From Persephonella sp. (lineage in GTDB: Bacteria; Aquificota; Aquificia; Aquificales; Hydrogenothermaceae), in the NCBI GenBank assembly GCA_003978485.1, contig QNZF01000042.1:1-47467 (forward strand): a DNA stretch of 47,467 nt, written 5' to 3'. How positions within the stretch are numbered: position 1 is the first letter of the stretch; every line of letters starts with the position of its first letter. A model generated the notes under the pieces. That model was not told the origin of the DNA. It saw only the letters and a program-made list of their open reading frames with translations, and searched no databases. Shown here one piece after another: positions 1-10,598 of this stretch. The position numbers were made by a program, and so were the translations under genes.

Positions 1-1354
1 CAAGCATTATAACTGCGTAGTATTCAGAAGGTTTATAATGTTTTTCAACTCCTTTATTTTCTAAATATTTATAAATCTCTTTTAAAGTTTTTAACATCTG
101 ATTAGCTTTTTTATCATCAGCCCCAATTACTTCATAATCATTTTTATTCTTCCAAGTATCCTCTAAAAACCATTCACCGTCTATATTTAATAAACCTTCT
201 ACAAAGCTTTTTAATTCAGGATTTATATCCTTTAACTCTTCAGAAAATTTTTTTACATAGTTTCCTTTAGTATCTCCTAAATTAAAAAATTGACCTAAAT
301 TTAATAAAAATTCTTCTAATTTATCATCTTTTTTATTTTTTAATATTTTTAAAATTTCTTTTTTAAACAAAGTTGCTCCAATTTCTGAAGTAGAAGGAAA
401 TCCTAAATCTTCAGTTTTTATCTTATATTTTTCTTGTATATATTCTCTAAAATACCTTTTAGCTAAACAAACACCACAAAGCCTTTCTCCTCTACTGAAA
501 TACTTCGGATTAGCTTCCCATAATGGTTTCCAGATAGTATTACCTTTCCAATCTTTTAAAGTTGCCCCTATGATTATATGCTCTCCACAGGAGGAACATC
601 TATAAACACCCTGTAAATACTCCAGATTTTCTATTTCTTCCTTTCTATCTTTTTTACTTATAATTTCTTTTTTTAAACCATTTTCATAAAATTTTTCCCA
701 ATTTTCCCATTTATCCCAGCTTTGAGGTAACTTTACAAGTTTATAATTTTCTATGTACTCTATATCTGGAAGTTGAGATTTTTTCTGATAGTTTATTAAG
801 TTAGCTAAATCTTCAGATGTTTCTTTATAGTCATTTATATCCTTTAATTCTAAATATTCAACGAAAAGTTTTAAAGTTTCTTTTATCTGATACTTTGCTA
901 AATCTACATAGTTTGTTTTTTCATTACTATCAAATAAACAATCAATTTCTATTTTTAAAGCTCTATTTTCTATTTCATCTTTAAATATTAATTCTTCCTG
1001 ACACAGTTTATCTGTCCCGAATTCTGCAATATCGTTTAGGAGTTTTTCAAAATTTTTTTCTAAGTCTTTTTTTATTTCTTCTGCTTTATTCTCGTTAATA
1101 TATCTAACTATAAAAATGGCTATGTTTGGAATGTTGGCTATTAGCTTGTCTTCGTTTTCTTTATTTATATTAATAACAGGATAAATAAGCTCTGCTTTAT
1201 AATCTTTTATAGCAATTTCCAAAAGCTTTTTCATCAACCAGCTAACCATAAAACTGCCAGCCCATAAATCTGCACTTTTTCTTGAACTGCTTATAAATTT
1301 TTGCACCGATGGAATTGTTATTTGAAATAGATAGGTTTTAGTTTCTCCTAACAT
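1..1354 (-). CDS. cmr2: Type III-B CRISPR effector Cmr2/Cas10, N-terminal part (runs off the left edge)
   Basis: Own translation of the minus strand from ATG at 1354: MLGETKTYLFQITIPSVQKFISSSRKSADLWAGSFMVSWL..., zinc-finger-like CSSCGE...LCGVCL, ending ...SEYYAVIML at the edge, the usual lead-in to a Cas10 palm. Open for 451 codons and overlaps the cmr1 end by 17 bp. Confidence 0.9.
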   Translation of the reverse strand, partial: MLGETKTYLFQITIPSVQKFISSSRKSADLWAGSFMVSWLMKKLLEIAIKDYKAELIYPVININKENEDKLIANIPNIAIFIVRYINENKAEEIKKDLEKNFEKLLNDIAEFGTDKLCQEELIFKDEIENRALKIEIDCLFDSNEKTNYVDLAKYQIKETLKLFVEYLELKDINDYKETSEDLANLINYQKKSQLPDIEYIENYKLVKLPQSWDKWENWEKFYENGLKKEIISKKDRKEEIENLEYLQGVYRCSSCGEHIIIGATLKDWKGNTIWKPLWEANPKYFSRGERLCGVCLAKRYFREYIQEKYKIKTEDLGFPSTSEIGATLFKKEILKILKNKKDDKLEEFLLNLGQFFNLGDTKGNYVKKFSEELKDINPELKSFVEGLLNIDGEWFLEDTWKNKNDYEVIGADDKKANQMLKTLKEIYKYLENKGVEKHYKPSEYYAVIML

Positions 1355-2612
1355 TATTAAAACCTCTTAAAAAACTCTTTACTTTATCTTTTAACTCGTC
1401 AGCATTGTATTGAACTTCTATGGATTTAGGTGGATTATTACATTTTCTATTTAAAGGTAAAAATTTATCAAACTCAAATATTATTTTGTCATTGTTTTCA
1501 TCAGGAAATAAGTTGCCTTCTAAATATGTAAGTATTGCGTAATATTGATTATTTTTTTCTTTTATAGAAAACCAAACGGTTGAAGGTAGTCTTTCTAAAT
1601 AATCATTCTTATGCTCTACTTTAAATCTCCCTATTGTAGTAGGAATTATATTGCCTCTTTTATTTCTTTTTGGTGGCACATTTAATACGTTTGGAATACC
1701 TTCTCTTGAATTTATCTGAATAGGTAAACCAAATGCAAAATTCCATTGATTTTTTCTTATTTTATCCCATTCACACTTATTAGATATAAAATTCCTGATA
1801 TTATAATACTCGGGAGTTACAAACACTCCGTTTATTCTAATTTTTCTGAAATTCTTATATTTGTTACCTAAATTATCTAAAACATCTTGCCAATTGTTAC
1901 TATTTAACCTGTGAATATAAATAAAATTTTCATCTATAGTCTTAAAGTTATAATTTCTGTTTAAATTAGTTATTTCCGTTAAATTTTTTATTAATTCTTT
2001 AAAACCTTCAATTATTCCTTTAATATTATGAATTTTATCTTTTCCTAAATCATAATCCTTTAAATGTTCAAAATCTTTACTTGTTTTTTCTTCTATTCCT
2101 TCTGTTCTAACATCTATAATCTGCCAACTTCCAAAACCTCTTCTTGCTCTTAAGCCGAAACCACCTAAAGCAGTAGCAAGATAAAAAGAGTAAGCAACTA
2201 ATTTTATAATTCTTTCATCTACAGAATTTTTAAATAAAAATTTAACTTCAAATTTTGAACCAGCCTTAATGACATTATTTAATCTTTCTTTATTCATATT
2301 TATAACAAAACCTAAATATTTAACTCCTTTTTCCAAGTTATTCCAATCCAACTTGTATTCTTCATATTCTTTCAAATATTTGATTACTATCCCAAATGGG
2401 CTTCTTCTCTCCTGTGAACCAAATACCAAACTTTCTAATTTTTTCAAAGCTTTAATATCATCACCAACGATAGAACCAGCCACAGCCCTGAACCAGTATC
2501 TCATTAAGCCTTTGATTTCAGAAGGGCGAATACTATCGTTTTGACCAAAACCTCCTCCCATAAAAGTAGGAGTTATAACTTTCACTGTAAAAGTTAACTC
2601 TTTTCTCTTCAT
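1338..2612 (-). CDS. cmr1: Type III-B CRISPR RAMP protein Cmr1
   Basis: ITPTFMGGG...IRPSEIKGLMRYWFRA...LESLVFGSQERRSPF is the Cmr1 signature; glycine-rich FGLRARRGFGSW loop; adjacent to cmr2. Confidence 0.9.
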   Translation of the reverse strand: MKRKELTFTVKVITPTFMGGGFGQNDSIRPSEIKGLMRYWFRAVAGSIVGDDIKALKKLESLVFGSQERRSPFGIVIKYLKEYEEYKLDWNNLEKGVKYLGFVINMNKERLNNVIKAGSKFEVKFLFKNSVDERIIKLVAYSFYLATALGGFGLRARRGFGSWQIIDVRTEGIEEKTSKDFEHLKDYDLGKDKIHNIKGIIEGFKELIKNLTEITNLNRNYNFKTIDENFIYIHRLNSNNWQDVLDNLGNKYKNFRKIRINGVFVTPEYYNIRNFISNKCEWDKIRKNQWNFAFGLPIQINSREGIPNVLNVPPKRNKRGNIIPTTIGRFKVEHKNDYLERLPSTVWFSIKEKNNQYYAILTYLEGNLFPDENNDKIIFEFDKFLPLNRKCNNPPKSIEVQYNADELKDKVKSFLRGFNNVRRN

Positions 2613-2673
2613 ATTATTAACTCCCTACAAATATACTTCTATTTTACAATTAACCTATTATTTAGTTAATAGC

Positions 2674-3795
2674 TTACTCCTCTATCTTAAAACCTTTTGG
2701 TAAGTCAGGAAGTTTTTCTATATATATACTTTCTGATGGAAATGCAAAAGCTGAACCATTTTTCTCCACGATTTCCATTATTTTAAACATAACATCCTGT
2801 TTTATAGCCAAATACTCCTCCCAATCTGCCGTATCTGTGAATGTGTATATAAATATATTCAAAGAACTGTCTCCGAATTGGTCAAAATAAACTAGTAAAG
2901 TTAAATTTTTGTCTATTCTAGGATGTTTTATCAGCATTTCCCTTATCTCTTTCACTATTTTTTGAACTATGGAAACAGGAGTATCGTAAGTTAAACCTAT
3001 ATACATCTTAATTCTTCTGTTTTGTCTTCTGGAAAAATTTTCTATAGGATTGTTGGCTATATAGCTATTTGGAACTGTTATTAAAGATTTTTCAAATGTT
3101 CTTATTTTTGATGTTCTTAATCCTATATCTTCAACAATTCCTTCAACAGCCCCAACTTTAACCCAATCACCTAACTTCATAGATTTATCAGCAAGTATAG
3201 TTAAACCACCAAATAGATTTGCTACAGTGTCTTTAGCCGCCAATGCAAATGCTAAGCCACCTAAACCTAGCGATGCCACAAATGCAGAAACATTTATTCC
3301 CCATTCCTGTAAAACGGCAACTACAGACAAGGCTATTATTAAAACTTTTAAGGTTTTTATAAAGAAATTTCCTATTTCCTGTGATAAATCCTTTCCAAAT
3401 TTAGCAGAAAATTTATAGATTTCAGACTTAAATATATTTACCGCATTGTAGAATGTCCAAAAGACGGCAATTATTAATAAACTTTTAATGAAATGATTAA
3501 AAAATTCTCCTTTTACACCTAAAATTTTTAAGGAAGACCATAAACCAAAGACTAATAATAGGTATCTTAACGGAGATATTAACAGTTTTAATATTTTATC
3601 ATCTAGCTTAGTTTTTGTTCTTAAAATTATTCTTCTTACAACTTTTCTTACAAAGAATGAAAATAGTCTTCTTAATATTAGGAAAAACAGGAATACTAAA
3701 AGGGCTGATAACCATTTATAGATAGGTATTCCTAATAAAGTATGTTGAAATAATGCTAAAAAATCTTTGTCAAATAGATTTAAAATTTTATCCAT
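2674..3795 (-). CDS. Small-conductance mechanosensitive channel (MscS family)
   Basis: TM-rich N-terminus, then ASLGLGGLAFALAAKDTVANLFGGLTILADKSMKLGDWV...GIVEDIGLRTSKIRTFEKSLITVPNS. Confidence 0.92.
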   Translation of the reverse strand: MDKILNLFDKDFLALFQHTLLGIPIYKWLSALLVFLFFLILRRLFSFFVRKVVRRIILRTKTKLDDKILKLLISPLRYLLLVFGLWSSLKILGVKGEFFNHFIKSLLIIAVFWTFYNAVNIFKSEIYKFSAKFGKDLSQEIGNFFIKTLKVLIIALSVVAVLQEWGINVSAFVASLGLGGLAFALAAKDTVANLFGGLTILADKSMKLGDWVKVGAVEGIVEDIGLRTSKIRTFEKSLITVPNSYIANNPIENFSRRQNRRIKMYIGLTYDTPVSIVQKIVKEIREMLIKHPRIDKNLTLLVYFDQFGDSSLNIFIYTFTDTADWEEYLAIKQDVMFKIMEIVEKNGSAFAFPSESIYIEKLPDLPKGFKIEE

Positions 3796-3800
3796 ATCTT

Positions 3801-4307
3801 TTAAGATTTAAAAATATTTACTGTAAATTCTAAACTTCCAGAAAGGCTTAATTTATCTCCATTTTTCAATGGGAATTCTTGAAGTGGCAAAAGCTTTAAA
3901 CCGTTTAAATATGTACCATTTGTACTGTTTAAATCTTGTACAAACCAAGTACCATCTTTATAACTGAATTTAGCATGTTTCCTAGATACTGTTTTATATC
4001 TCTGTAAAAAATCGCTACCTACAGCATGTCTACCTACAACATCTCCATCTCTAACAACTATCTCAAAATCTTCACCTTTTAGAATTAATTTACTTTTACT
4101 GAGAATAACTGTTTTTTCATCTTCTTCTAAATCTAATAAATCAAATGGTATTTTACTTTCCTGAGTTTTATGCTCAATTCCCTTTTTACTTATTTCATCA
4201 CACTCTATAGGTGGCACAGATGTTATATCTGTCATACAGTTTATACATATAGGTTCATCAGGAGGGTTTTTCGTTCCACAAGTAGGGCATATCTTACATA
4301 AACTCAT
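3801..4307 (-). CDS. Zinc-ribbon plus FHA domain protein
   Basis: N-terminal CxxC...CxxC (CPTCGT...CINCMT) and FHA core GRH...VSRKHAKFSY...VQDLNSTNGTYLNG. Confidence 0.88.
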   Translation of the reverse strand: MSLCKICPTCGTKNPPDEPICINCMTDITSVPPIECDEISKKGIEHKTQESKIPFDLLDLEEDEKTVILSKSKLILKGEDFEIVVRDGDVVGRHAVGSDFLQRYKTVSRKHAKFSYKDGTWFVQDLNSTNGTYLNGLKLLPLQEFPLKNGDKLSLSGSLEFTVNIFKS

Positions 4308-4878
4308 CCATTATCTCCTTTATATCTTTTTGATAAGGTATTCCTAATATATATATATCGTTATTTTTTTCTACAATTTGTAGTCTTTTATCTTTTTTCT
4401 TTTTTTTATAATCATTATAAATTTTTTCAAGTTTCTTATTAAATATATACATTTTTTGATTTTCAGACCCTTTCCATATGTATTTACTTTCTAATCCTTC
4501 TATAAATCTTCCTGCTATTAAAACATCTATATAATCTAATATATTTTTGTATTTTTTTATTAATTCATCGTACTCGTAACCGGTATAAACTAAAATATCG
4601 TTAAAATTATTCTTCTTAAGTTTTTTCAATATGTACTCTAATGCTTCCGATTGGTCAAAAGGTTCACCACCTGATATTGTTATCTTTTTTACATTAAAAC
4701 TAAATATCTCTTTTAAAACATCTTCCACATCTGTTTTATACTTTTCATCAAACTCCCACGTATATTTAGACATACAACCTTTACATCTTATACTACAGCC
4801 TTGAAACCAAAGACCTATTCTTTTACCAACTCCTAAAGTATAAACAGGAAAATGTATAAGATTTATAAAAACTTCCAT
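4294..4878 (-). CDS. NrdG-like radical SAM / 4Fe-4S single-cluster protein
   Basis: WFQGCSIRCKGCMSKYTW (CxxxCxxC) and TISGGEPFDQSEAL. Confidence 0.87.
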   Translation of the reverse strand: MEVFINLIHFPVYTLGVGKRIGLWFQGCSIRCKGCMSKYTWEFDEKYKTDVEDVLKEIFSFNVKKITISGGEPFDQSEALEYILKKLKKNNFNDILVYTGYEYDELIKKYKNILDYIDVLIAGRFIEGLESKYIWKGSENQKMYIFNKKLEKIYNDYKKKKKDKRLQIVEKNNDIYILGIPYQKDIKEIMDEFM

Positions 4879-4983
4879 TTTGTCTCCTTTGTAAATATCG
4901 GTATAAACAAATCTTATTCTTGTTTGATTAAATCTAATATTATAAACTACATTAATTAATTTTCTTTTCTAGAGGTAAGTAAA

Positions 4984-5754
4984 ATGGTAGATTTGGTTAT
5001 CAAAACATTAGACGGTGAATTGATGGAAGATAAAAAAAGACCATTAAGGACAACTTTATACGGAGAAGGTATTTTTGAAACATTTAGATATAACGGTAGC
5101 TTACCTAAGAGTATAACAAAACATTATGAAAGATTATCTAAAGGTGCTGATTTATTATCTATCCCTAGAATAACTTTAGAAGATTATATCTATTACATAG
5201 AAAAAAGTTTAGATTTGGCTGAAGAAAACAATGTAGGTAAAGATTTATATATAAAAACTGTTTTATTATCTGAAGGTGGAGATTATTACGCTTTAAAACC
5301 TTACAAAAGCCATCTATTGGTTATTATAAAACCTTACAAACAGCCTAAAAAGGAAATCTGTTTAACTGTTTCTCCGTACAGAGTTAACAGTTCAAATCCT
5401 TTATTAAGATTTAAAACTACAAACTATATGTTAAATGTTTTGGCAAAAAGATATGCAATAGAAAAAGGTTATGATGATGCAATTTTATTAAATGAAGAAG
5501 GTTATATAACTGAAACAACTTCCGCGAATATATTTTGGATAAAGGGAAGATGTTTATACACTCCTTCCTTAGAGTGCGGCTTGGTGGAGGGTATAACAAG
5601 GGAAAAGATTTTAAGGAAAGCTAGAGAGGTAGATTTAGAAGTTAAAGAGGGTAAATATAAATTAAAAGATTTATTTGAAGCAGATTATATATTCGTGTCA
5701 AATTCCTTGAATGGTATAATTAAGGTTAAGAGAATAGATTTCATCCAATCTTAA
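4984..5754 (+). CDS. Class IV (branched-chain / aminodeoxychorismate lyase-like) aminotransferase
   Basis: LYGEGIFETFRYNG, HYERLSKGADLL, ETTSANIFWIKGRCLYTPSLECGLVEGITREKIL. Confidence 0.88.
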   Translation: MVDLVIKTLDGELMEDKKRPLRTTLYGEGIFETFRYNGSLPKSITKHYERLSKGADLLSIPRITLEDYIYYIEKSLDLAEENNVGKDLYIKTVLLSEGGDYYALKPYKSHLLVIIKPYKQPKKEICLTVSPYRVNSSNPLLRFKTTNYMLNVLAKRYAIEKGYDDAILLNEEGYITETTSANIFWIKGRCLYTPSLECGLVEGITREKILRKAREVDLEVKEGKYKLKDLFEADYIFVSNSLNGIIKVKRIDFIQS

Positions 5755-5781
5755 AATACAGATAAACAGGAGGATTTAGAC

Positions 5782-7020
5782 TTGCCACTTCTAGTTCAAA
5801 AGTTTGGAGGTACTTCTGTAGGTAGTATTGAGAATATTAAAAGGGTAGCTAAAAGAGTAAAAAAGGCGGTAGATGAAGGTAATAAGGTTGTAGTTGTTTC
5901 TTCTGCAATGTCAGGGGAAACAGATAGACTTATAGAATTAACTAAACAGGTTTCAAAGAGACCTGACCCAAGGGAATATGATGTTGTCGTTTCTACAGGG
6001 GAACAGGTTGCAATAGGATTGTTAGCTATGGCTTTAAAGGATATAGGTGTTGATGCTGTAAGTTTAACAGGGTGGCAAGTACCTATATTTACAGATAACG
6101 TTTATACAAAGGCAAGAATAAAAAAAATAGGTATAAGAAGAATAAATAAAGAGCTAGAAAAAGGTAGAGTTGTTGTAGTTGCAGGTTTTCAAGGTATTAC
6201 AGAAAACAGAAATATAACAACTTTAGGTAGAGGTGGTTCTGATACAACTGCAGTTGCTCTGGCGGCGGTTTTAAAGGCCGATTACTGTGAGATATATACA
6301 GATGTTAAAGGTGTATATACTGCAGACCCTAGAATTGTTCCAAATGCAAGGAAAATTCCAGTTATAAGTTATGAAGAAATGATGGAGATGGCATCGTTAG
6401 GCTCGAAAGTTATGCAGATAAGGTCTGTAGAGTTTGCCGCCAAGTATGGAGTAAAAATTCACGTAAGGTCTACTTTTTCAGAGGAAAATGGAACATGGAT
6501 ACAGGAGGAAAATGAAGAGATGGAAAAGGTAGTAGTTAGAGGTATAAGCCACGATTTAAAGGAAAGTAAGATAACTGTCGTCCAAGTTCCCGATAAACCG
6601 GGTATAGCCGCTAAACTGTTTTCAGCATTGGGAGATGCGAATATTGTAGTTGATATGATAGTGCAAAATGTATCACATAAGGGACATACTGATATATCTT
6701 TCACTGTAAATAAAACTGATGCTGAAGAGGCGGAAGAGATAGCTAAAAAAGTAGCGAAAGAAATAGGAGCTGAAAGGGTTGATAGAAACGACAGAATAGC
6801 AAAAGTCTCTGTTGTAGGTTTAGGAATGAAGACCCACTCAGGAACTGCAGGGAAGATGTTTAACATTTTGGCAAAGGAAGGAATTAATATATATGCAATC
6901 TCAACATCAGAGATAAAAATATCCTGTCTTATAGACGAAGATAAAGCAGAACAGGCAGTTAGAGCTTTACATAGAGAATTCGTTGAAAATGATAATATAG
7001 AAATTTTTGAAGAGAAATAA
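5782..7020 (+). CDS. lysC: Aspartate kinase with C-terminal ACT domains
   Basis: [12 protein letters not shown]...[39 protein letters not shown] start after GGAGG. Confidence 0.96.
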   Translation: MPLLVQKFGGTSVGSIENIKRVAKRVKKAVDEGNKVVVVSSAMSGETDRLIELTKQVSKRPDPREYDVVVSTGEQVAIGLLAMALKDIGVDAVSLTGWQVPIFTDNVYTKARIKKIGIRRINKELEKGRVVVVAGFQGITENRNITTLGRGGSDTTAVALAAVLKADYCEIYTDVKGVYTADPRIVPNARKIPVISYEEMMEMASLGSKVMQIRSVEFAAKYGVKIHVRSTFSEENGTWIQEENEEMEKVVVRGISHDLKESKITVVQVPDKPGIAAKLFSALGDANIVVDMIVQNVSHKGHTDISFTVNKTDAEEAEEIAKKVAKEIGAERVDRNDRIAKVSVVGLGMKTHSGTAGKMFNILAKEGINIYAISTSEIKISCLIDEDKAEQAVRALHREFVENDNIEIFEEK

Positions 7021-7055
7021 TTTTCTTCTCTTAAAAACTTTCAGGAGAATTTAGT

Positions 7056-8492
7056 ATGGTTGTAAAGAAAAAGATAAAAAAAGTTTTAGTAGCTAACAGG
7101 GGAGAAGTAGCAACTAGAATTATAAGAGCTTGTAAAGAGTTAGGTATAAAAACAGTTGCAATATACTCTGAGGTTGATGCAAACGGTATATGGGTAAAGA
7201 AGGCTGATGAAGCCTATATGATACCGGGAGACCCGATTAAAGCATATCTAAATTTTTATAAAATTGTTGATTTGGCAAAACAGACGAGATGTGATGCCAT
7301 TCATCCGGGATATGGTTTTTTAGCTGAAAATGCAGATTTTGCTGAATACTGTGAAAAGAGAGGCTTAATATTTATAGGTCCAAAACCAGAACATATAAGA
7401 CTGTTTGGAGATAAGATTACATCTAAAAAAGTTATGCGGGAAGTTGGAGTTCCAGTTTTACCGGGAACAGTTGAACCAATAAAAGATATAGAAGAGGCTA
7501 AAAGGATAGCTAAAGAAATAGGCTTTCCTGTCATTATAAAGGCGGCTTACGGTGGTGGCGGTAGAGGAATGAGAATAGTTGAAAGGGAAGAAGATTTTGA
7601 AAGTTTATTCAAATCTGCTACCAGTGAAGCTGAGAAGTTTTTCGGAAAGGGAGACGTTTTTATAGAAAAGTATGTTAAAAATCCAAGACATATAGAGATA
7701 CAGGTTTTAGCAGATAAGTATGGAAATGTTATACATCTAGGTGAAAGGGATTGTTCAATACAGAGGAGACACCAAAAGATTATAGAGATTGCACCATCAC
7801 CAAAATTAAACCCTGAAGTAAGGAGAGAGTTATACAGAATAGCAGTTAAAGCAATGTTTAAACTAGGTTATGAAAGTGCAGGTACACTGGAGTTTTTAGT
7901 TGATGAGAATGATAATTTCTACTTTATAGAGATGAATACAAGACTTCAGGTGGAGCATACTATAACAGAGACTATCACCGGAGTTGATATTGTCCAAAGG
8001 ATGATAAGAATAGCTGAAGGGGAAAAATTACCTTTCCTACAGGAAGATATAAACTTTAGAGGTTATTCTATAGAATTTAGAATAAACGCGGAAGACCCTA
8101 CAAAAAATTTTGCACCATCTCCCGGTAAGATAACATCTTACTACTCACCCGGTGGACCCGGTGTAAGAATTGACGCGGCAGTTTACAAAGATTACATAAT
8201 TCCGCCTTACTATGACAGTATGATAGCAAAACTTACAGTTTGGGCGTTAACTTGGGAACAGACGGTAAACAGAGCAAGGAGGGCGTTGGAAGAGTTCCAA
8301 GTTAGAGGCGTTCCTACAAATCTACCTTTACTCAGACAGATTGTTAGGGATAAAGATTTTAAAGAAGGTATATTTGATACAGGTTATCTAGATAGAAAAT
8401 TACCTACCTTTAAACTTAAACACAAAGAGGAAAATCCAGAAGACTTGGCTGTTGTTATCTCTGCCGCTATAGCTGCATACCACAGGATTTAA
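7056..8492 (+). CDS. Biotin carboxylase-type subunit (acetyl-CoA, pyruvate or 2-oxoglutarate carboxylase)
   Basis: KVLVANRGEVATRIIRACKELG...IHPGYGFLAEN...IKAAYGGGGRGMR...FIEMNTRLQVEHTITE. Substrate class cannot be fixed by eye. Confidence 0.94.
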   Translation: MVVKKKIKKVLVANRGEVATRIIRACKELGIKTVAIYSEVDANGIWVKKADEAYMIPGDPIKAYLNFYKIVDLAKQTRCDAIHPGYGFLAENADFAEYCEKRGLIFIGPKPEHIRLFGDKITSKKVMREVGVPVLPGTVEPIKDIEEAKRIAKEIGFPVIIKAAYGGGGRGMRIVEREEDFESLFKSATSEAEKFFGKGDVFIEKYVKNPRHIEIQVLADKYGNVIHLGERDCSIQRRHQKIIEIAPSPKLNPEVRRELYRIAVKAMFKLGYESAGTLEFLVDENDNFYFIEMNTRLQVEHTITETITGVDIVQRMIRIAEGEKLPFLQEDINFRGYSIEFRINAEDPTKNFAPSPGKITSYYSPGGPGVRIDAAVYKDYIIPPYYDSMIAKLTVWALTWEQTVNRARRALEEFQVRGVPTNLPLLRQIVRDKDFKEGIFDTGYLDRKLPTFKLKHKEENPEDLAVVISAAIAAYHRI

Positions 8493-8566
8493 ATCTTAAG
8501 TTTTTTTCTTTTTTTTGTTTTATAATATCTTAGTTATTATTTATCAATTTTAGGAGGACAGATGGA

Positions 8567-8992
8567 TTGTTAGGATTTGGTCCACATTTAATGGTTGATG
8601 GTTATCAAGCAGATTACAATGTACTATCCAGCATTGAGGCTATCACAAATTTCTTAGATGAGCTTCCAAAAGAAATAGAGATGACTAAAATAATGCCCCC
8701 TTATGTGTTCAAGTACGACGGTGGGGAAAAACCTGAAGACTGGGGAATATCGGGATTTGTTATAATAGCTGAAAGTCATATAAGTATACATACATTTCCT
8801 GAAAAGGAATACTTCTCACTGGATATATTCTCATGTAAAGATTTTGATATAGACAAAGCTTTAGAAATAATAAAGAATTTTTTCCATACAGAAAATTTAG
8901 AGATAAGGACAACAAAGAGAGGAACAGAATTTCCTAGAGATATAAGGATTGCAACATCTATAACGAAAGCACAGAGAAATAGATTAATATAA
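8567..8992 (+). CDS. speD: S-adenosylmethionine decarboxylase proenzyme
   Basis: [29 protein letters not shown] start after GGAGG. Confidence 0.9.
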   Translation: MLGFGPHLMVDGYQADYNVLSSIEAITNFLDELPKEIEMTKIMPPYVFKYDGGEKPEDWGISGFVIIAESHISIHTFPEKEYFSLDIFSCKDFDIDKALEIIKNFFHTENLEIRTTKRGTEFPRDIRIATSITKAQRNRLI

Positions 8993-9018
8993 TTCTTTTC
9001 CTTTTTTTTCTTTTATGT

Positions 9019-10089
9019 ATGGAAATTTTAGATTATCTAGAATTAGCCTTTATTAAAGGTGTAGGAAGTAAAACTTTAAAAATTTTAATTGATAAATTTA
9101 AATCTCCAAAAAATATATTTAATTTATCTGTCTCTGAATTGTCCCAATATGTTCCAAAAAAATCTGCAGAGATTATTTTAAATAGAGATAAAATCTACAG
9201 AAAGTTAGCTGAACAGGAACTGTTAAAGGCAGAAAGAAAAAGTATAAATATAATCCATATAAATCATAAAGACTACCCTTTACTTTTAAAGGAAATAGAC
9301 GAACCACCTATAGTTTTATACTATCTGGGAAATATAAATATAACTGAGTGTAGCATATCAATAGTTGGTAGCAGAAAGTATTCAAGTTATGGAAGACTTG
9401 TTACAGAAAAATTTAGTAAAGAGCTAGCTGAAGATGGTATAAATATTGTGTCAGGTATGGCTTTAGGTATAGACAGTATAGCCCATCAATCTGCATTAAA
9501 GGTTAAAGGAAAAACGACAGCTGTTTTAGGTAGTGGTATAGACATTATCTATCCTTATGAAAATAAAAGCTTGTACTATCAACTAAAAGAAGAAGGATGT
9601 ATTTTGTCAGATTTTCCAATAGGCACTAAGCCTTCAAAATATACATTTCCAAAAAGAAACAGGATTATTGCAGGTTTGTCGTATGGAACAGTAATAACTG
9701 AAGCCTCTGAAAAATCTGGAGCTTTAATAACTGCCAATTATTCATTGGAGTATAACAGGCTTGTTTTTTCTGTTCCTACGAATATAAACAATCCTTATGG
9801 AAAAGGTAATAACAATTTATTAAAGGAAGGTGCATTCCCTCTAACTGATGTTGAAGATATATACAAAGAAATTGGATTTTTAAAAAGTATAACTAAAAAC
9901 AGTGAAATTGAGTTAACAGATATAGAGAAAGAGATTTTAAAGTATCTATCTAAACCTACACATATAGATGAGTTATCAAATTATACAGGCATTGGAGTGG
10001 ATGAGTTATTAGAGATTTTGTTTGAAATGGAAATGAAAGAGTTAATAATAAATGAGAATGGATTAATAATATCTAAAACTGTTTTGTAA
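9019..10089 (+). CDS. dprA: DNA processing protein DprA
   Basis: SIVGSRKYSSYG...GMALGIDSIAHQSALK...TAVLGSGIDIIYP...FPKRNRIIAGLS...EASEKSGALITA. Confidence 0.95.
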   Translation: MEILDYLELAFIKGVGSKTLKILIDKFKSPKNIFNLSVSELSQYVPKKSAEIILNRDKIYRKLAEQELLKAERKSINIIHINHKDYPLLLKEIDEPPIVLYYLGNINITECSISIVGSRKYSSYGRLVTEKFSKELAEDGINIVSGMALGIDSIAHQSALKVKGKTTAVLGSGIDIIYPYENKSLYYQLKEEGCILSDFPIGTKPSKYTFPKRNRIIAGLSYGTVITEASEKSGALITANYSLEYNRLVFSVPTNINNPYGKGNNNLLKEGAFPLTDVEDIYKEIGFLKSITKNSEIELTDIEKEILKYLSKPTHIDELSNYTGIGVDELLEILFEMEMKELIINENGLIISKTVL

Positions 10090-10104
10090 AGTTGATTTAT
10101 CTAA

Positions 10105-10188
10105 TGCGAGCGGAGGGAGTCGAACCCTCACGGCCTTTCGGCCACGGGATCCTAAGTCCCGCGCGTCTGCCAATTCCGCCACGCTCGC
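10105..10188 (-). tRNA. tRNA-Leu (anticodon UAG)
   Basis: Minus strand GCGAGCGTGGCGGAATTGGCAGACGCGCGGGACTTAGGATCCCGTGGCCGAAAGGCCGTGAGGGTTCGACTCCCTCCGCTCGCA: acceptor GCGAGCG/CGCTCGC, long variable arm, GGTTCGA T-loop, anticodon loop CTTAGGA. 3' CCA not encoded. Confidence 0.97.
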
Positions 10189-10237
10189 AAAACCCTTATT
10201 TATTTTATAACCTTCCAACGATAACTGCAACCTATCC

Positions 10238-10588
10238 TCAATAATCTTCTTCCTTAGAATACTCAAAAATTATCTCTATTATTAACATAATTATAGATAT
10301 GGCATTAGCTACTGCCGCACCTATAGCCAATCCTACAGCTAAATGGACATGTGTTTCTGTAAAATAAAGGATTGTAGCAGGTATTAGATGTAAATCTGCA
10401 ACTAATGCAGTTGCCAAAAGTTCCGCCGATAATATTTTCTTTGCTCCAAACTTTAAAACTGTAGCTATCAAATTAACTCCTACTGCTATTATAAGCTGGT
10501 AAGGGTCTCCACTGAATATAAAACCTACATTACTTGTTAAAGCTAAAAATATAAAAAAATCAGACCATACCTTAGACCATTTAATCAT
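10238..10588 (-). CDS. Small conserved membrane protein (possibly DUF6394-like) next to a K+ channel
   Basis: Hydrophobic 116 aa protein, 10 bp downstream of the K+ channel gene, same strand. Family name from memory only. Confidence 0.7.
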   Translation of the reverse strand: MIKWSKVWSDFFIFLALTSNVGFIFSGDPYQLIIAVGVNLIATVLKFGAKKILSAELLATALVADLHLIPATILYFTETHVHLAVGLAIGAAVANAISIIMLIIEIIFEYSKEEDY

Positions 10589-10598
10589 ACTCTACTCC

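Noticed and set aside
1-2700. CRISPR repeat array near the cmr genes
   Set aside because: No regularly spaced direct repeats seen in the window; any array must lie outside it.
6459-6866. 135-aa minus-strand ORF inside lysC
   Set aside because: Antisense shadow of the conserved ACT region of aspartate kinase.
10063-10266. 67-aa minus-strand ORF (VAELADARDLGSRGRKAVRVRLPPLA)
   Set aside because: It is the well-known spurious translation of a tRNA-Leu gene; the tRNA occupies 10105-10188.
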